In this document: positions 36,678-45,900 of the stretch, in pieces | How positions within the stretch are numbered: the first letter of the stretch is position 1 | Layout of the letters: each line of letters starts with the position of its first letter | Source of the DNA: Clostridia bacterium | GTDB taxonomy: Bacteria > Bacillota > Clostridia > UMGS1810 | Direction: 5' to 3' | Assembly (NCBI GenBank): GCA_017416845.1 | Contig: JAFQBA010000040.1 | Span: forward strand, 1-58,250 | DNA length: 58,250 bases | Made by a program: the position numbers and the translations under genes | Notes under the pieces: generated by a model | The model's input: only the letters and a program-made list of their open reading frames with translations | Database searches by the model: none | What the model was told of the DNA's origin: nothing

Positions 36678-36892
36678 AATCCGTCTTCGCCGCTGTTCAT
36701 AATATAATCAACTGTTACATTAAACAGCTTTGCCAATGCAGGAAACTGTGTAATCTCAGGATATCCGAGACCGCTCTCCCATTTGCTTACCGTTTTATTA
36801 CTGATTCCCAGAATAGAAGCAAGATTATTCTGAGTAAGTCCTCTTTCTTTTCTGAGGTTTGCTATTGTTTTACCAATGGCTGCCTGTGTCAT
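36599..36892 (-). CDS. XRE-family helix-turn-helix, overlaps PfkB kinase in another frame
   Basis: A 97-residue frame with a clear helix-turn-helix in residues 4-62 (KTIANLRKERGLTQNNLAS and SNKTVSKWESGLGYPEIT). After NSGEDG near residue 70 the reading goes out of a PfkB-like frame: it ends in a Leu/Ile-rich run (WRGIFLLIMLKLLISILRRR) that is a shifted reading of the kinase DNA. The kinase frame is one base back, and joining the frames at NSGEDG gives a natural IVLAGNILID start. It is therefore probably a disrupted fusion gene, or a sequencing error, or two genes with programmed frameshift. ATG 36892 has GAGG 11 bases upstream. Confidence 0.65.
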   Translation of the reverse strand: MTQAAIGKTIANLRKERGLTQNNLASILGISNKTVSKWESGLGYPEITQFPALAKLFNVTVDYIMNSGEDGLCWRGIFLLIMLKLLISILRRRCFLT

Positions 36893-36939
36893 GATCAATT
36901 GCACCTCGATTCAAAATATGTAAAACAGACACACATTTT

Positions 36940-36968
36940 ATTATACAACGATGGCATGATTTTGTAAA
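36940..36968 (-). promoter_or_regulatory. Promoter of the XRE/PfkB genes
   Basis: Minus-strand TTTACA (36963-36968), 17 bases, TATAAT (36940-36945), 48 bases before the start. Confidence 0.65.
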
Positions 36969-37080
36969 CCTACTTTAATGTGAGTGCGACAAATTCTTCA
37001 CAGGAATTGTATCTACTTAAAGTGGAAATTGTAACGATTAATACAACAAACAGAACAAATGAGTTTTTTATTTTTTTCTC

Positions 37081-37109
37081 TTGACTTAATCACAGTTTTA
37101 GAGTATAAT
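37081..37109 (+). promoter_or_regulatory. Promoter of tRNA-Thr
   Basis: TTGACT (37081-37086), 17 bases, TATAAT (37104-37109), 22 bases upstream of the tRNA. Confidence 0.8.
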
Positions 37110-37130
37110 AATTGGGTGCTGAGTATACGT

Positions 37131-37203
37131 GCTGGTGTGGCTCAGTCGGTAGAGCAATTGATTCGTAATCAATAGATCGTCGGTTCAAGTCCGATCACCA
37201 GCT
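37131..37203 (+). tRNA. tRNA-Thr (anticodon CGT)
   Basis: A 73-nucleotide cloverleaf: acceptor GCTGGTG/CACCAGC, D arm with GGCTCAGTCGGTAGAGC, anticodon stem ATTGA/TCAAT with loop TTCGTAA giving CGT, and T arm CGTCGGTTCAAGTCCGAT. The 3' CCA is not encoded. It reads ACG threonine codons. Confidence 0.96.
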
Positions 37204-37207
37204 TTAG

Positions 37208-37265
37208 AAAAGGGCGTGTCTCAATAAGTGATTTTTCACTCAATTGAGGCAACGCCCTCTTTTTC
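37208..37265. terminator. Bidirectional terminator between tRNA-Thr and the SLH operon
   Basis: GGGCGT (37212-37217) pairs with ACGCCC (37252-37257), with GTCTCAAT and AAGTGA continuing the stem against ATTGAGGC and TCACT. A-run on the left and T-run on the right let it end the tRNA transcript and the convergent operon. Confidence 0.7.
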
Positions 37266-37290
37266 TTATCTGTGATATTCTGGGTTTTTA

Positions 37291-39855
37291 TTATTCATAA
37301 ACAACTATCATTTTAAGACTGCCGTAGTGTGAATAAACAAAGATTTTTGAACAATCTTCCCCTACAGATTTATAGTCAAAGATATCATTTACCGTGCCGG
37401 CAGTTACAGTTTCTTTTTCATCGGCATCAAAAACATATATCTTCTGTTTGTTATAAACCATTTTTTCGGTGTTTAAAGTTGACTCGTTCACATCATTGGT
37501 CAGCTCTTGTCTTGACAGAGTGAATACATCACCGACTTTTTTGTATACATCAAAGGTGGTAAAACGGGGAGCACCCGTAAATTTGTCGGCATTTGTGGTT
37601 ATGGCAGAATTCAGCTCCATGGTGTCGATATCAAGAATAATCTCAAAATTCAAAATTTCGCTCTTGTCATTTACAAGACATCTGATTATGTCACCGGGCT
37701 TTAATTCATCAAACATTCCGTTTGTTTCGGCACTGTATTCAACTTTGCCGTCCTGATTATATCCCTTAAGAGCCTGGGTAGGCATACCGTCAATATCAAG
37801 AACACTTGATATTTCGGAAATTATAATCGGTGTTTCGGCTGATGTATAGGTTGCACCGAGTGTGTCGCTGTAGACAATGTAATCGGCAAAACCACGGTCT
37901 TCGCCTATGGAGTATGCACTGAATGAATATTGTTTTTCATGAAGGAATGAGTTTCTGTTTGAAATCATATAACGGTCATCATCGGTAAGATCCTGCGGAA
38001 GCTTAAACACCTTTGTGTTTGTATCCATAACAACCTTTCCGCCAAGAGAAAACTGATATCCACTGTATGCAATCTTGCTCGATCCTGTTGTATAATCAAG
38101 TTTAAGGTCACTTTCGTTTTGTGCCGCAGAAGGACTCTTGATTTCAATGATTTCATTGTCGCTGTTAAGCTTATAGGAAATTATTCCGTATTTTATGGAG
38201 CTTGAATCAGCACCAAGATATGCTTCGGCTTCTTCGGGAGTTCTTGAGTTTACATTGTCAATTGATGCTTTTTCAGAAAGATTGTAAATCTCCACCAGTC
38301 CGTCGGAGGTGAAAATTTTTACTCTGATTACGGAGCTTAAACCCGAAGTACGTTTTGCCGCCATGAGAATTCCGACTTTTTCATTTGTAATAACCAAGCT
38401 TCTGATATCGGCAATATTACCGTTTATGTCCATGCAGAACTCATAGCTTTTGCCAAGAGTGATTCTTTCCATAAGCTCATCGGTGTTAACATGATAGTAT
38501 TTACCGTTTACGGAAACTGTATTTGTTGAACTAATGTAGCTGTCCACCACTCCGCTGAGCTTTTTTGATGAAGCTCTGAGGATGATAACCGAACCGTCAA
38601 GGCTTATTTCGGCATTAACAACATCCCACTGTGAAAGGGCATCGATGGTACATTCTACACCGTCCCGATAGATTTTTGCTTCATAATCGGTGTCAAGAAT
38701 AAGTGCACTTCCTCCAAAGGGATAGACAACATTTTTGCTGACATTTGTACCCGAAACCGCAAATATTCTTGATTCTTCAATCAACACAACCTCATATCTG
38801 TTATTTCCGTCGTTATCAATAAGAATAATCTTACCAAATTCAAGAGAAAGATCATCCGCCGTTACGTCGGGATGTGCTTTGCCGTTGTAGATGAAATCTG
38901 CTTCAGGGTCAATCTTTGCTTTTGCAATTTCACCGTAGACATCTTCATAAACAATGTTTTTCATGGTAAAGTTTTCGTCATCGGGTAAAAGACGCTCTGC
39001 AAGAATAACCTCCACATTAATCTCATCGGAAAGATTAAGATATACAATTTCATTCGAACCGTTTTTCGAATCGGAAACATATGCACTGACATTGTAACCA
39101 AGATAATGTGAAGCACCCGAGTTACCCTCGTCATAGGCAGCACCGTCAATTATTACTTTTCCGGGAGCTGTTTTTGTTTCGCCAAGAAGTGATGTTATGC
39201 CGTTGTCGGAAATTATGCCTTCAACCTTTTTGATTTTGGCATATTCCGTGAGGAGAGTTCTGCCTTCAAAGGCTTCGTAAACAAATGAATCGCCAAAAGC
39301 TGTCTGAATGAGAACATCAACATCAAGAGCGTTTGCAACAAGAATTGCCGCATCGCCCTGACTGAGAGCCTCTCCGCTTTTTGCCGAAACGCCCGAAAGG
39401 ATGTCTTTTTCCTGTGCAACTCTCAAATATCCGGTGGGATAGCCACCATAATTTTTGGCATAAACATCATAGCCGAGAGTGGAAACAAGCATCTTTACTG
39501 CATGGTCAAACAAAACCGGGTCATTTGCTCCAAAGGAGCCGTCTGCATAACCGGAGATGATTTTCATGTCGGAAATGCTGTATATTGCGCCACTGTGGGG
39601 ATTTGATGCTCCAACATCGGAAAAATGTCCGTCTTTGGGAGCAGGACGGTTATTATAGTTTATAATATCTGAAATTGCGCCTGCAAACTCACCGCGTGTG
39701 ACTGTTTTATCTGCCGATGTGAAATCACCTATGTTCAAAGCATCAAGCATTGACATGGCTTCAACGGGTGAAGATGAAGCAAAGGTCGTAACCTGAGCTG
39801 TAAAAGACAGACAAATTGTTAGAGCAACTATCAATGCAAGAATTTTTTTAGTCAT
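37291..39855 (-). CDS. Surface protein with N-terminal SLH-type domains
   Basis: An 854-residue secreted protein with a signal peptide (MTKKILALIVALTICLSFTAQVTTFA). Residues about 30-205 hold SLH-type repeats (TVTRGEFAGAISDI; HFSDVGASNPHSGAIYSISDMKIISGYADGSFG; YLRVAQEKDILSG), which would anchor it to wall polymer. Beyond that lie about 650 residues of beta-rich sequence with repeated short strand units (VDSYISSTNTVSVNGKYYHV, IMDTNTKVFKLP), no known domain. No lyase or hydrolase motif is seen. It overlaps the end of the previous gene by eight bases (ATGACTAA), so is coupled. Probably a structural surface or adhesion partner for the operon's lyases. Confidence 0.8.
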   Translation of the reverse strand: MTKKILALIVALTICLSFTAQVTTFASSSPVEAMSMLDALNIGDFTSADKTVTRGEFAGAISDIINYNNRPAPKDGHFSDVGASNPHSGAIYSISDMKIISGYADGSFGANDPVLFDHAVKMLVSTLGYDVYAKNYGGYPTGYLRVAQEKDILSGVSAKSGEALSQGDAAILVANALDVDVLIQTAFGDSFVYEAFEGRTLLTEYAKIKKVEGIISDNGITSLLGETKTAPGKVIIDGAAYDEGNSGASHYLGYNVSAYVSDSKNGSNEIVYLNLSDEINVEVILAERLLPDDENFTMKNIVYEDVYGEIAKAKIDPEADFIYNGKAHPDVTADDLSLEFGKIILIDNDGNNRYEVVLIEESRIFAVSGTNVSKNVVYPFGGSALILDTDYEAKIYRDGVECTIDALSQWDVVNAEISLDGSVIILRASSKKLSGVVDSYISSTNTVSVNGKYYHVNTDELMERITLGKSYEFCMDINGNIADIRSLVITNEKVGILMAAKRTSGLSSVIRVKIFTSDGLVEIYNLSEKASIDNVNSRTPEEAEAYLGADSSSIKYGIISYKLNSDNEIIEIKSPSAAQNESDLKLDYTTGSSKIAYSGYQFSLGGKVVMDTNTKVFKLPQDLTDDDRYMISNRNSFLHEKQYSFSAYSIGEDRGFADYIVYSDTLGATYTSAETPIIISEISSVLDIDGMPTQALKGYNQDGKVEYSAETNGMFDELKPGDIIRCLVNDKSEILNFEIILDIDTMELNSAITTNADKFTGAPRFTTFDVYKKVGDVFTLSRQELTNDVNESTLNTEKMVYNKQKIYVFDADEKETVTAGTVNDIFDYKSVGEDCSKIFVYSHYGSLKMIVVYE

Positions 39856-41515
39856 TTACAACACCAGCCTTTACCATATAAATTACTTTAGCCGCCTGCG
39901 CTCTTGTGAGATTAGCTTTTGGAGCGAAGGTGCCGTCGGGCATACCCGAAAGAATGCCTGCTTTTACCATTTTGCCGACAGCTTCTTTTGCATAATCGGA
40001 AACAGAAGCTTCATCGGCAAATGATACGGAGCCGTTTTCATAGGATTTGCCAAGATATTCGAGCATTTTAACGGTCATAACAGCCATCTGTTCACGGGTG
40101 ATTGCATCACCAATGCCAAATCTGCCGTCACCGATGCCGTTTACAATGCCGTTTTCCGATGCCCAGAGAACATATGACGCATACCATGCACCGCTTTCAA
40201 CATCACTGAAGGATGCCGAAGAATATGCAGGAGTGATTCCCGATGCAGTGAGGAGCATTTTCAAAAATTCTTCTCTTGTAACGCTTCTCATGGGTTCAAA
40301 TCTTCCGCCTCCGACACCGTTTACAATGCCGGCATTTGCAAGAGAAGTGATATATTCTCTTGCCCACTCGGCATCCGAAAGATCGGTGAATGCAGATGGA
40401 GCTGTAATATCTGTCACATCGGGTGCGGTGTAGTCGGGGCTTACTTCAACTCTTGTGTGAGATGAACCCGAACCGGAACCTGAACCCGAGCCCGAACCCG
40501 AACCGGTTGAGCTTTCGGACTTTTTGGTAGCTTTGACCGCATCGTCAAATGCATCCTGAACAGCTTCGATGCTTTTGAAATTTTTGTCAACAAGCTTTTT
40601 GTTAACTGCATTTTTTTCCAATTTCTCATAGTCACCGTCAAGGTCAAGTTTCAAAACATCGTTATACTCTTCCAAAACAGATGTCATTGCACCTCTTGTG
40701 GTTGAGTTGATTGCCACAAGAGCCGATGCTTTTCTGAGTGTGAGAGCAATATAATCTGCATAGTCTTTTGACGGGAGCTTGCCTCCGTCTCTCACGGTTT
40801 CGAACATTTTGGCAATTTCCTCGGCAGAGAGTTCATCGGCAAAAGTGTTGCCGAGAAGATTTGCCTCAATTGCTTCTACAATGCCTTCTGCATCCGATTC
40901 AAGATATTTTGCGGCTTCAACAGCTTTTTCAAAGGCTGATTTTATATCGGCAATTGTCTCGGGTTTTGAATCTTCTTTAAATTCATACATAATCTTGTTT
41001 GCCGATGTGGAAAACTCGGCATAGTCGCCATCCAATTTGAGGCCTAAAATTTCTTTTGAAACAGTGTAGGTGAAAAGAACCTCCCCTACTTTGTCCTCGG
41101 AAGCATTTTGAACTGCCGAAATGCACTCTGCCACTTCTGCGGCATTGGCATAGTAAAAATAGAAAGCATCTTCGCCGGAAACATACACATAGTATTTGCC
41201 CGACGGTGAGGAAGCCGGGAGACGAAAGTCTCCCTTGTAGCTTCCCGAATCATCAGTTTCAAGCTCTGCAATCATTGTCGAGTTTGAAACAAGGTTTTCA
41301 TAGGTTATTTCTGTCATATCTTTCGGAGGATTGATAACATCACCCTCTCCTTTGGTGGGAGCAAGAATAATAACAGAAACAAGTCCGTTTTTGGTTTCGG
41401 ATATTCCCGAAACGCTGACGGTGCGAAGTTCACTGTCAACATCTGCCGCGGGAGAAGCAAAGACGGTGACAGAAAGCATCATCAAACATAGTAATATTGA
41501 AATTATTTTCTTCAT
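39848..41515 (-). CDS. Surface protein with three C-terminal SLH domains and Gly-Ser linker
   Basis: A 555-residue secreted protein with signal peptide (KKIISILLCLMMLSVTVFASP). The N-terminal half begins with a beta domain (LVSVIILAPTKGEGDVINPP) and contains two copies of a helical unit each with an LDGDY box (GLKLDGDYAEFSTSANK; KLDLDGDYEKLEKNAVN). Then a Gly-Ser repeat of about 15 residues (positions ~336-352) and three SLH domains (FTDLSDAEWAREYITSLANAG, FSDVESGAWYASYVLWASENG, FADEASVSDYAKEAVGKMVKAG) with TRE/TRA anchors. AAGGAGG precedes ATG 41515; the 5' extension to 41554 lies in the previous gene. It anchors to the wall and may present the LDGDY units outwards. Confidence 0.9.
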   Translation of the reverse strand: MKKIISILLCLMMLSVTVFASPAADVDSELRTVSVSGISETKNGLVSVIILAPTKGEGDVINPPKDMTEITYENLVSNSTMIAELETDDSGSYKGDFRLPASSPSGKYYVYVSGEDAFYFYYANAAEVAECISAVQNASEDKVGEVLFTYTVSKEILGLKLDGDYAEFSTSANKIMYEFKEDSKPETIADIKSAFEKAVEAAKYLESDAEGIVEAIEANLLGNTFADELSAEEIAKMFETVRDGGKLPSKDYADYIALTLRKASALVAINSTTRGAMTSVLEEYNDVLKLDLDGDYEKLEKNAVNKKLVDKNFKSIEAVQDAFDDAVKATKKSESSTGSGSGSGSGSGSGSSHTRVEVSPDYTAPDVTDITAPSAFTDLSDAEWAREYITSLANAGIVNGVGGGRFEPMRSVTREEFLKMLLTASGITPAYSSASFSDVESGAWYASYVLWASENGIVNGIGDGRFGIGDAITREQMAVMTVKMLEYLGKSYENGSVSFADEASVSDYAKEAVGKMVKAGILSGMPDGTFAPKANLTRAQAAKVIYMVKAGVVND

Positions 41516-41526
41516 TCTGTACCTCC

Positions 41527-44500
41527 TTATCTTACCTCTGCGATGTTGTTCCACAGATTTTCGTTGTTACCGTATGCTATGATTCTGAGATATCTGGCGT
41601 TAATTGTGTCAAAGCTGTAGGTTTCGGGTTCGCCTGTTGTGCCGCTGTTGGTTCCGTCAAACACTGTTGTCCAGTTAACGGCATCGGAGGAAAGCTCAAT
41701 CTTAAAGGTGTATTTTCTTGTTTCACCCTTATACCAGCCAAGGTCAAGCTTGGAGAATGCTCTTTGCTGACCGAAATCATAGATAATCCATTCGTCATAA
41801 CCCTCAGCCGCCCAGCGTGTCTGATTGTCGCCGTCAATTGTTGCCTTAGGCGGATTTTCGGGCTGCTGAATTGAGCTTGTGAGAATGTTGTCTTCGGTTA
41901 TGGGATAACCCTGAATTGTGGTTTTAACAACCTGTCTCACGCTTACGTTAACATTGTAGGTAACCTTTGAACCGCCTTCGGCTTCAAGAGTGAAGCTTGC
42001 ACTGCCGGGAAGTGAGGTTGCCTGCGAAACATTTACTGCTTTGCCGTTGTAGCTTGCACCGATAACAGGAATTGTCTCGCCTTCTTCAATGAGAACGTTA
42101 TAAACTGTCTGAGCGGGGTCAAAGCCGTCAATCTGTTTGCCGTCTACGGTGATAGTGTCCGCTTTTGGAATTTCGCCGTCGGGGATGTCAAACTCTGCAA
42201 TAGAGAGTGCTTCGGGTATAAAATCGGGAACATTCTGACCGTGAGAGAGCGGAACATATGCAACAGAAAGTTCAATTCCGTCAACGCCTTCAAACTTGAT
42301 TCCGATTTTTTGGAATTTGAATCTTGTTGTCTGAGTTTCCGGATTTGGTGAACCCTCTAAGGGAGTGGTGTCGAGAAGTTCCATTTTTGCATCGGTGTCG
42401 GAAATGATTCCAACCCACATTCTGCTTCCGTTTTTCTTTGAAGTGAGAATTGCGCTCTTTCCGTCGGGATTGATTGCAACATCAATATCTTCAATAACCG
42501 AATGGCTGAACCAGTAGATGTCGCTCTTTGCACTTGCTTTCACTTCGTCACGGACAACAAATGCACTTCTGTCATTGGTGAGCATTACACCTCTCACTGC
42601 CGAATCAGCCCAGCCTTTGTAGGCTTCGGTCATGTCGGTAATGGCATAGGCACCACGGGGTTTTGAAACGAATTTATCGATGTATGCCGCACCAAGCTCA
42701 TATTGGTCATATTTTCTTTTTACGCTTGCAACACATTCCATGTCATCGGGATGTGCTCTGAATTTTACATCATCAATTGCAGCCTTTGTCACATGGCCGG
42801 AATACTGCCAACGGTAGGTCATAATATCGTATATCGCTGCCGGGAATCCGAATTTTGAAGCAACCTGTTCACCGTTTATGTAAGCATCATATTTCTGTGC
42901 TTTGAAATCAACAACAAATTTCACGTCATACCAAGTGTTCATTCCATAACGCATCACACTTGTGTTTGTGCCTCCGTTGGACAACTTGACATTTCCGTCT
43001 TTGTCAAACCAACCAAAACTCATATGACCCCTTGCACCGGTGCCGTCATCGCCGTAGATTGTACCGAGGCTTACGGTGTTTGTGTTTATTTCGGGTTTTA
43101 TTCTGAATGATACCTCAACTGCATTTGACGGACGAGGTGCTTCAAACTGAATGTTTGCATGAGCACCGGTGTTTGCTTCGCCCCAACCCGCCTGAGGACA
43201 AATGATTCTTAAAACTTTGTTGCCGCTCTCTTCGTCGGGATTTTCCCAATCAACCCTTGCACTTCCGCCAACCTGATTCAAAGGAACTGTTTCGGTAACG
43301 GTGTAACCGAGAGGTTTAATGCCTATATCCATATCATCATAGGTGTCATGGATAAATGAGCTCCAGCCGTCTTCGTCAACAAATGTTGCATAGGGAGTGT
43401 TGTCAATTACAATGGTATTGTGACCTTCGGCACGGGCGGGATAGGTACGCTGATTGCCGTCGGTTGTGTAGGAAATGGGATCTTTACCAAGCTCTGTTGC
43501 CCAGCGGACATTGTTCCAGTCAAGAACATAGGTTCCTGTATCGAGCTGTGAGTGAGGAGCTTTGTTGTCACCTGCAAGGAAGCCCACATACATACCGTCA
43601 TCACGCCATGATGAACGCATTGAAGCAACTTCGCTCTTTCTGAAATATTTGTCAAGCTCCATGGAAGAAAGCTCGCCGTCACAGTATGCAGGGTCATAAT
43701 AGAGCATATCGAGAGGTGTGAGACCTGTGTAGAAAGTATCTTTTATGGTCTGAACACGTTCTGCACCAACACCTTTTTCATTGAGCTGTTTTGCCATCCA
43801 GAAGCTGAAAACAAACTGGGGATTCATAATCTGGTCGGCATCGGCATAGTTAAAGGTGCCCTGAGGTCCCTGAACCGTGTAGAAGAAATAGATTGCTTCT
43901 CTCATACCTCTGATGTTGGAATAGCCATAATCTGTTCCGAGGGCATCGGCTATCATTTCGAGGAACTGAACATCCATCGAAAGGGTTGCCTGACCGTAGC
44001 CGGGACCTTCCTGCCATGCACCGTCGGGAGCCCATTCGTCAAAGTGAAGTTCCAACGAACGGAAAGCATAACCCATGATGGGTTTTATGATGTTGTTTAA
44101 AGTATCTTCGTCAACATCATCGCAAATTGCAAAAGCACCAAGAAGTGTGCCGAGGTTACAGTGAATGTTCCAGTTGAATGCATTGTAACACCAACCCATA
44201 CGGGGATTGAGAGCCTTTATTGCTTCGTCATCACCGCCGCCTCTGTATACATAGAGAGCAACCTTTAAGGATTTTTCGATAATCATTTCTCTGATGGTTG
44301 CTTTTTGGTTTTCATCGAGCCAGTCATAGAGCCAGTCATAGGCATAGGCACAGGCTTCGGTGTAAACTGCGGTGTCAAGATAGTGCTGAGGGTTAAAATC
44401 GGTGTAGCCCGAAAGACATTCGATTTCGTTCCAGGCACGTTTGGCATATTTTTCATCTTTTGTGAGGTAGTAGATAAACGAAAGATATTCAACACGTTTG

Positions 44501-45888
44501 AGCAAAACATCGTCCTGCAAAAGTCTTGTTGAACCCGATTCATATGCCTGCTTTATGGGAGTTGTGGGAATCATTGAATCGGCTTTGAGTTTGAGAGAAT
44601 CGAGAGCCGATTTTGCAAACTCATCATTTTGCCAGAGGTAACTGAGCTTTTCAAAATCTGCTTTTGTACCCATGATTCTGGGGTGAGATTTGTTTGGATG
44701 AGTGCTTATGAGATTGTTATACACTTCATCACCCGATGGACGGTAGTATTTTACTCTGTGAATAACCTCTTCTTTTGTTCTATCATCTGCCGCAAGAAGA
44801 TATTTTGAATCTGCACACATATACACAAATCCGTCTTCAACATACACAGGTTCGGACATAAGTGCTGCAATATCCTCGGCAAGAATGTAGGTTGAACCGT
44901 CAATCACTCTTACATCGGATATAAGAGCTTTTGTTTCGCCGTCAACTGTTGCCTCGGCGCTTGCAGGTTTAACAAGAATGTTTTTGCCGAAATATGTAAC
45001 GTTAACCGAACCGTCGGCAGGGTTCCAAACCACATCTGCACCCATATTTTCAGCGGTGAAACGCAGAGGAACAAACATTTTTTTGTCAATTTCCTTTGGA
45101 ACAACATTGGTGATGAGCTTCACACCGTCCATGTAGGCAACGTTACTTTCGGCATACATTGCAAGTGCGCCAAAGAGCACATCGTCTGCTTCGTCATATA
45201 TTGCCTGAGGAAAGTACATGTATGACGGCCACCATTCGGCGTTTGAATCGCTTGTGGGAACATAGAGATGAATGTCATCAAGATAGATTCCCGCTCTTGT
45301 GCTCTGGAGTGAAAATTCAAGCTTTGAAATTTCTTTTACATCCATGAGAGCTCTTCTTGTCACTTCTTCGCCGTCAAGAGTGAAACGGAAATAATTTTTT
45401 TCAAAATTAAATTTTATTTCTGCCGTGTGCCATTTGCTTAATGCGATGTCAACCTTTTTTTCGTCGATTTCCAAAACACCGTTTGTGATTTTTAAAATGT
45501 CACATTTGTTTCCTTGTGAATCATACACTGTCGGAAAAGAAAGAGTGTCTGCAGAAGAAAGCATAAAATTGAAATTTAATGTAAGAGGAATGTTGTCGGG
45601 GTTTGAAACCGGGGTTTCTATTGTGGCATTACCTTCGGAGAAATTGCGAAGATAAAGACTTTTATCGTCTTTTGAAGGCTTTTCCACAACTGCCACGTCG
45701 GAATCACCGGATTTTGAAACCTGAAAAATGCCCGATGGTGCTTCGCCCGATTTAAAGCTTTCAAAATCCTCGGTAAAGCCGATTTCACTGTCTGCGGCAT
45801 ATGCTTTTTGGCTGTTTGCCGAAAAGTTTATTGCAGGGAAAGCAATTAAAAATGCAAGAGAAGCCGCAATCAATCTTTTAGCGTTCAT
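41527..45888 (-). CDS. Secreted heparinase II/III-type polysaccharide lyase, multidomain, with F5/8 C domain
   Basis: A 1453-residue protein. Order: signal peptide (1-32); LamG-like domain (36-210); copper-amine-oxidase N-like domain (243-368); alpha toroid (375-740); beta-sandwich starting near 745 but split by an inserted LamG-like module (about 850-1047) and resuming at 1050-1215; Ig-like strand domain (1225-1320); F5/8 type C (discoidin) carbohydrate-binding domain (1328-1453). Catalytic candidates by family logic are the Asn/His in NWNIHC (574/576), Tyr in EGPGYGQ (631) and His in HSQLDTGTYV (779). It would cleave acidic polysaccharide outside the cell by beta-elimination. Shares a recent common core with the 1372-residue protein. 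Exact substrate is unclear. Confidence 0.88.
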   Translation of the reverse strand: MNAKRLIAASLAFLIAFPAINFSANSQKAYAADSEIGFTEDFESFKSGEAPSGIFQVSKSGDSDVAVVEKPSKDDKSLYLRNFSEGNATIETPVSNPDNIPLTLNFNFMLSSADTLSFPTVYDSQGNKCDILKITNGVLEIDEKKVDIALSKWHTAEIKFNFEKNYFRFTLDGEEVTRRALMDVKEISKLEFSLQSTRAGIYLDDIHLYVPTSDSNAEWWPSYMYFPQAIYDEADDVLFGALAMYAESNVAYMDGVKLITNVVPKEIDKKMFVPLRFTAENMGADVVWNPADGSVNVTYFGKNILVKPASAEATVDGETKALISDVRVIDGSTYILAEDIAALMSEPVYVEDGFVYMCADSKYLLAADDRTKEEVIHRVKYYRPSGDEVYNNLISTHPNKSHPRIMGTKADFEKLSYLWQNDEFAKSALDSLKLKADSMIPTTPIKQAYESGSTRLLQDDVLLKRVEYLSFIYYLTKDEKYAKRAWNEIECLSGYTDFNPQHYLDTAVYTEACAYAYDWLYDWLDENQKATIREMIIEKSLKVALYVYRGGGDDEAIKALNPRMGWCYNAFNWNIHCNLGTLLGAFAICDDVDEDTLNNIIKPIMGYAFRSLELHFDEWAPDGAWQEGPGYGQATLSMDVQFLEMIADALGTDYGYSNIRGMREAIYFFYTVQGPQGTFNYADADQIMNPQFVFSFWMAKQLNEKGVGAERVQTIKDTFYTGLTPLDMLYYDPAYCDGELSSMELDKYFRKSEVASMRSSWRDDGMYVGFLAGDNKAPHSQLDTGTYVLDWNNVRWATELGKDPISYTTDGNQRTYPARAEGHNTIVIDNTPYATFVDEDGWSSFIHDTYDDMDIGIKPLGYTVTETVPLNQVGGSARVDWENPDEESGNKVLRIICPQAGWGEANTGAHANIQFEAPRPSNAVEVSFRIKPEINTNTVSLGTIYGDDGTGARGHMSFGWFDKDGNVKLSNGGTNTSVMRYGMNTWYDVKFVVDFKAQKYDAYINGEQVASKFGFPAAIYDIMTYRWQYSGHVTKAAIDDVKFRAHPDDMECVASVKRKYDQYELGAAYIDKFVSKPRGAYAITDMTEAYKGWADSAVRGVMLTNDRSAFVVRDEVKASAKSDIYWFSHSVIEDIDVAINPDGKSAILTSKKNGSRMWVGIISDTDAKMELLDTTPLEGSPNPETQTTRFKFQKIGIKFEGVDGIELSVAYVPLSHGQNVPDFIPEALSIAEFDIPDGEIPKADTITVDGKQIDGFDPAQTVYNVLIEEGETIPVIGASYNGKAVNVSQATSLPGSASFTLEAEGGSKVTYNVNVSVRQVVKTTIQGYPITEDNILTSSIQQPENPPKATIDGDNQTRWAAEGYDEWIIYDFGQQRAFSKLDLGWYKGETRKYTFKIELSSDAVNWTTVFDGTNSGTTGEPETYSFDTINARYLRIIAYGNNENLWNNIAEVR

Positions 45889-45900
45889 GTGTATCCTCCT

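Noticed and set aside
40455..40515. Tandem DNA repeat in the SLH gene
   Set aside because: It is the coding sequence of the Gly-Ser linker, not a separate element.
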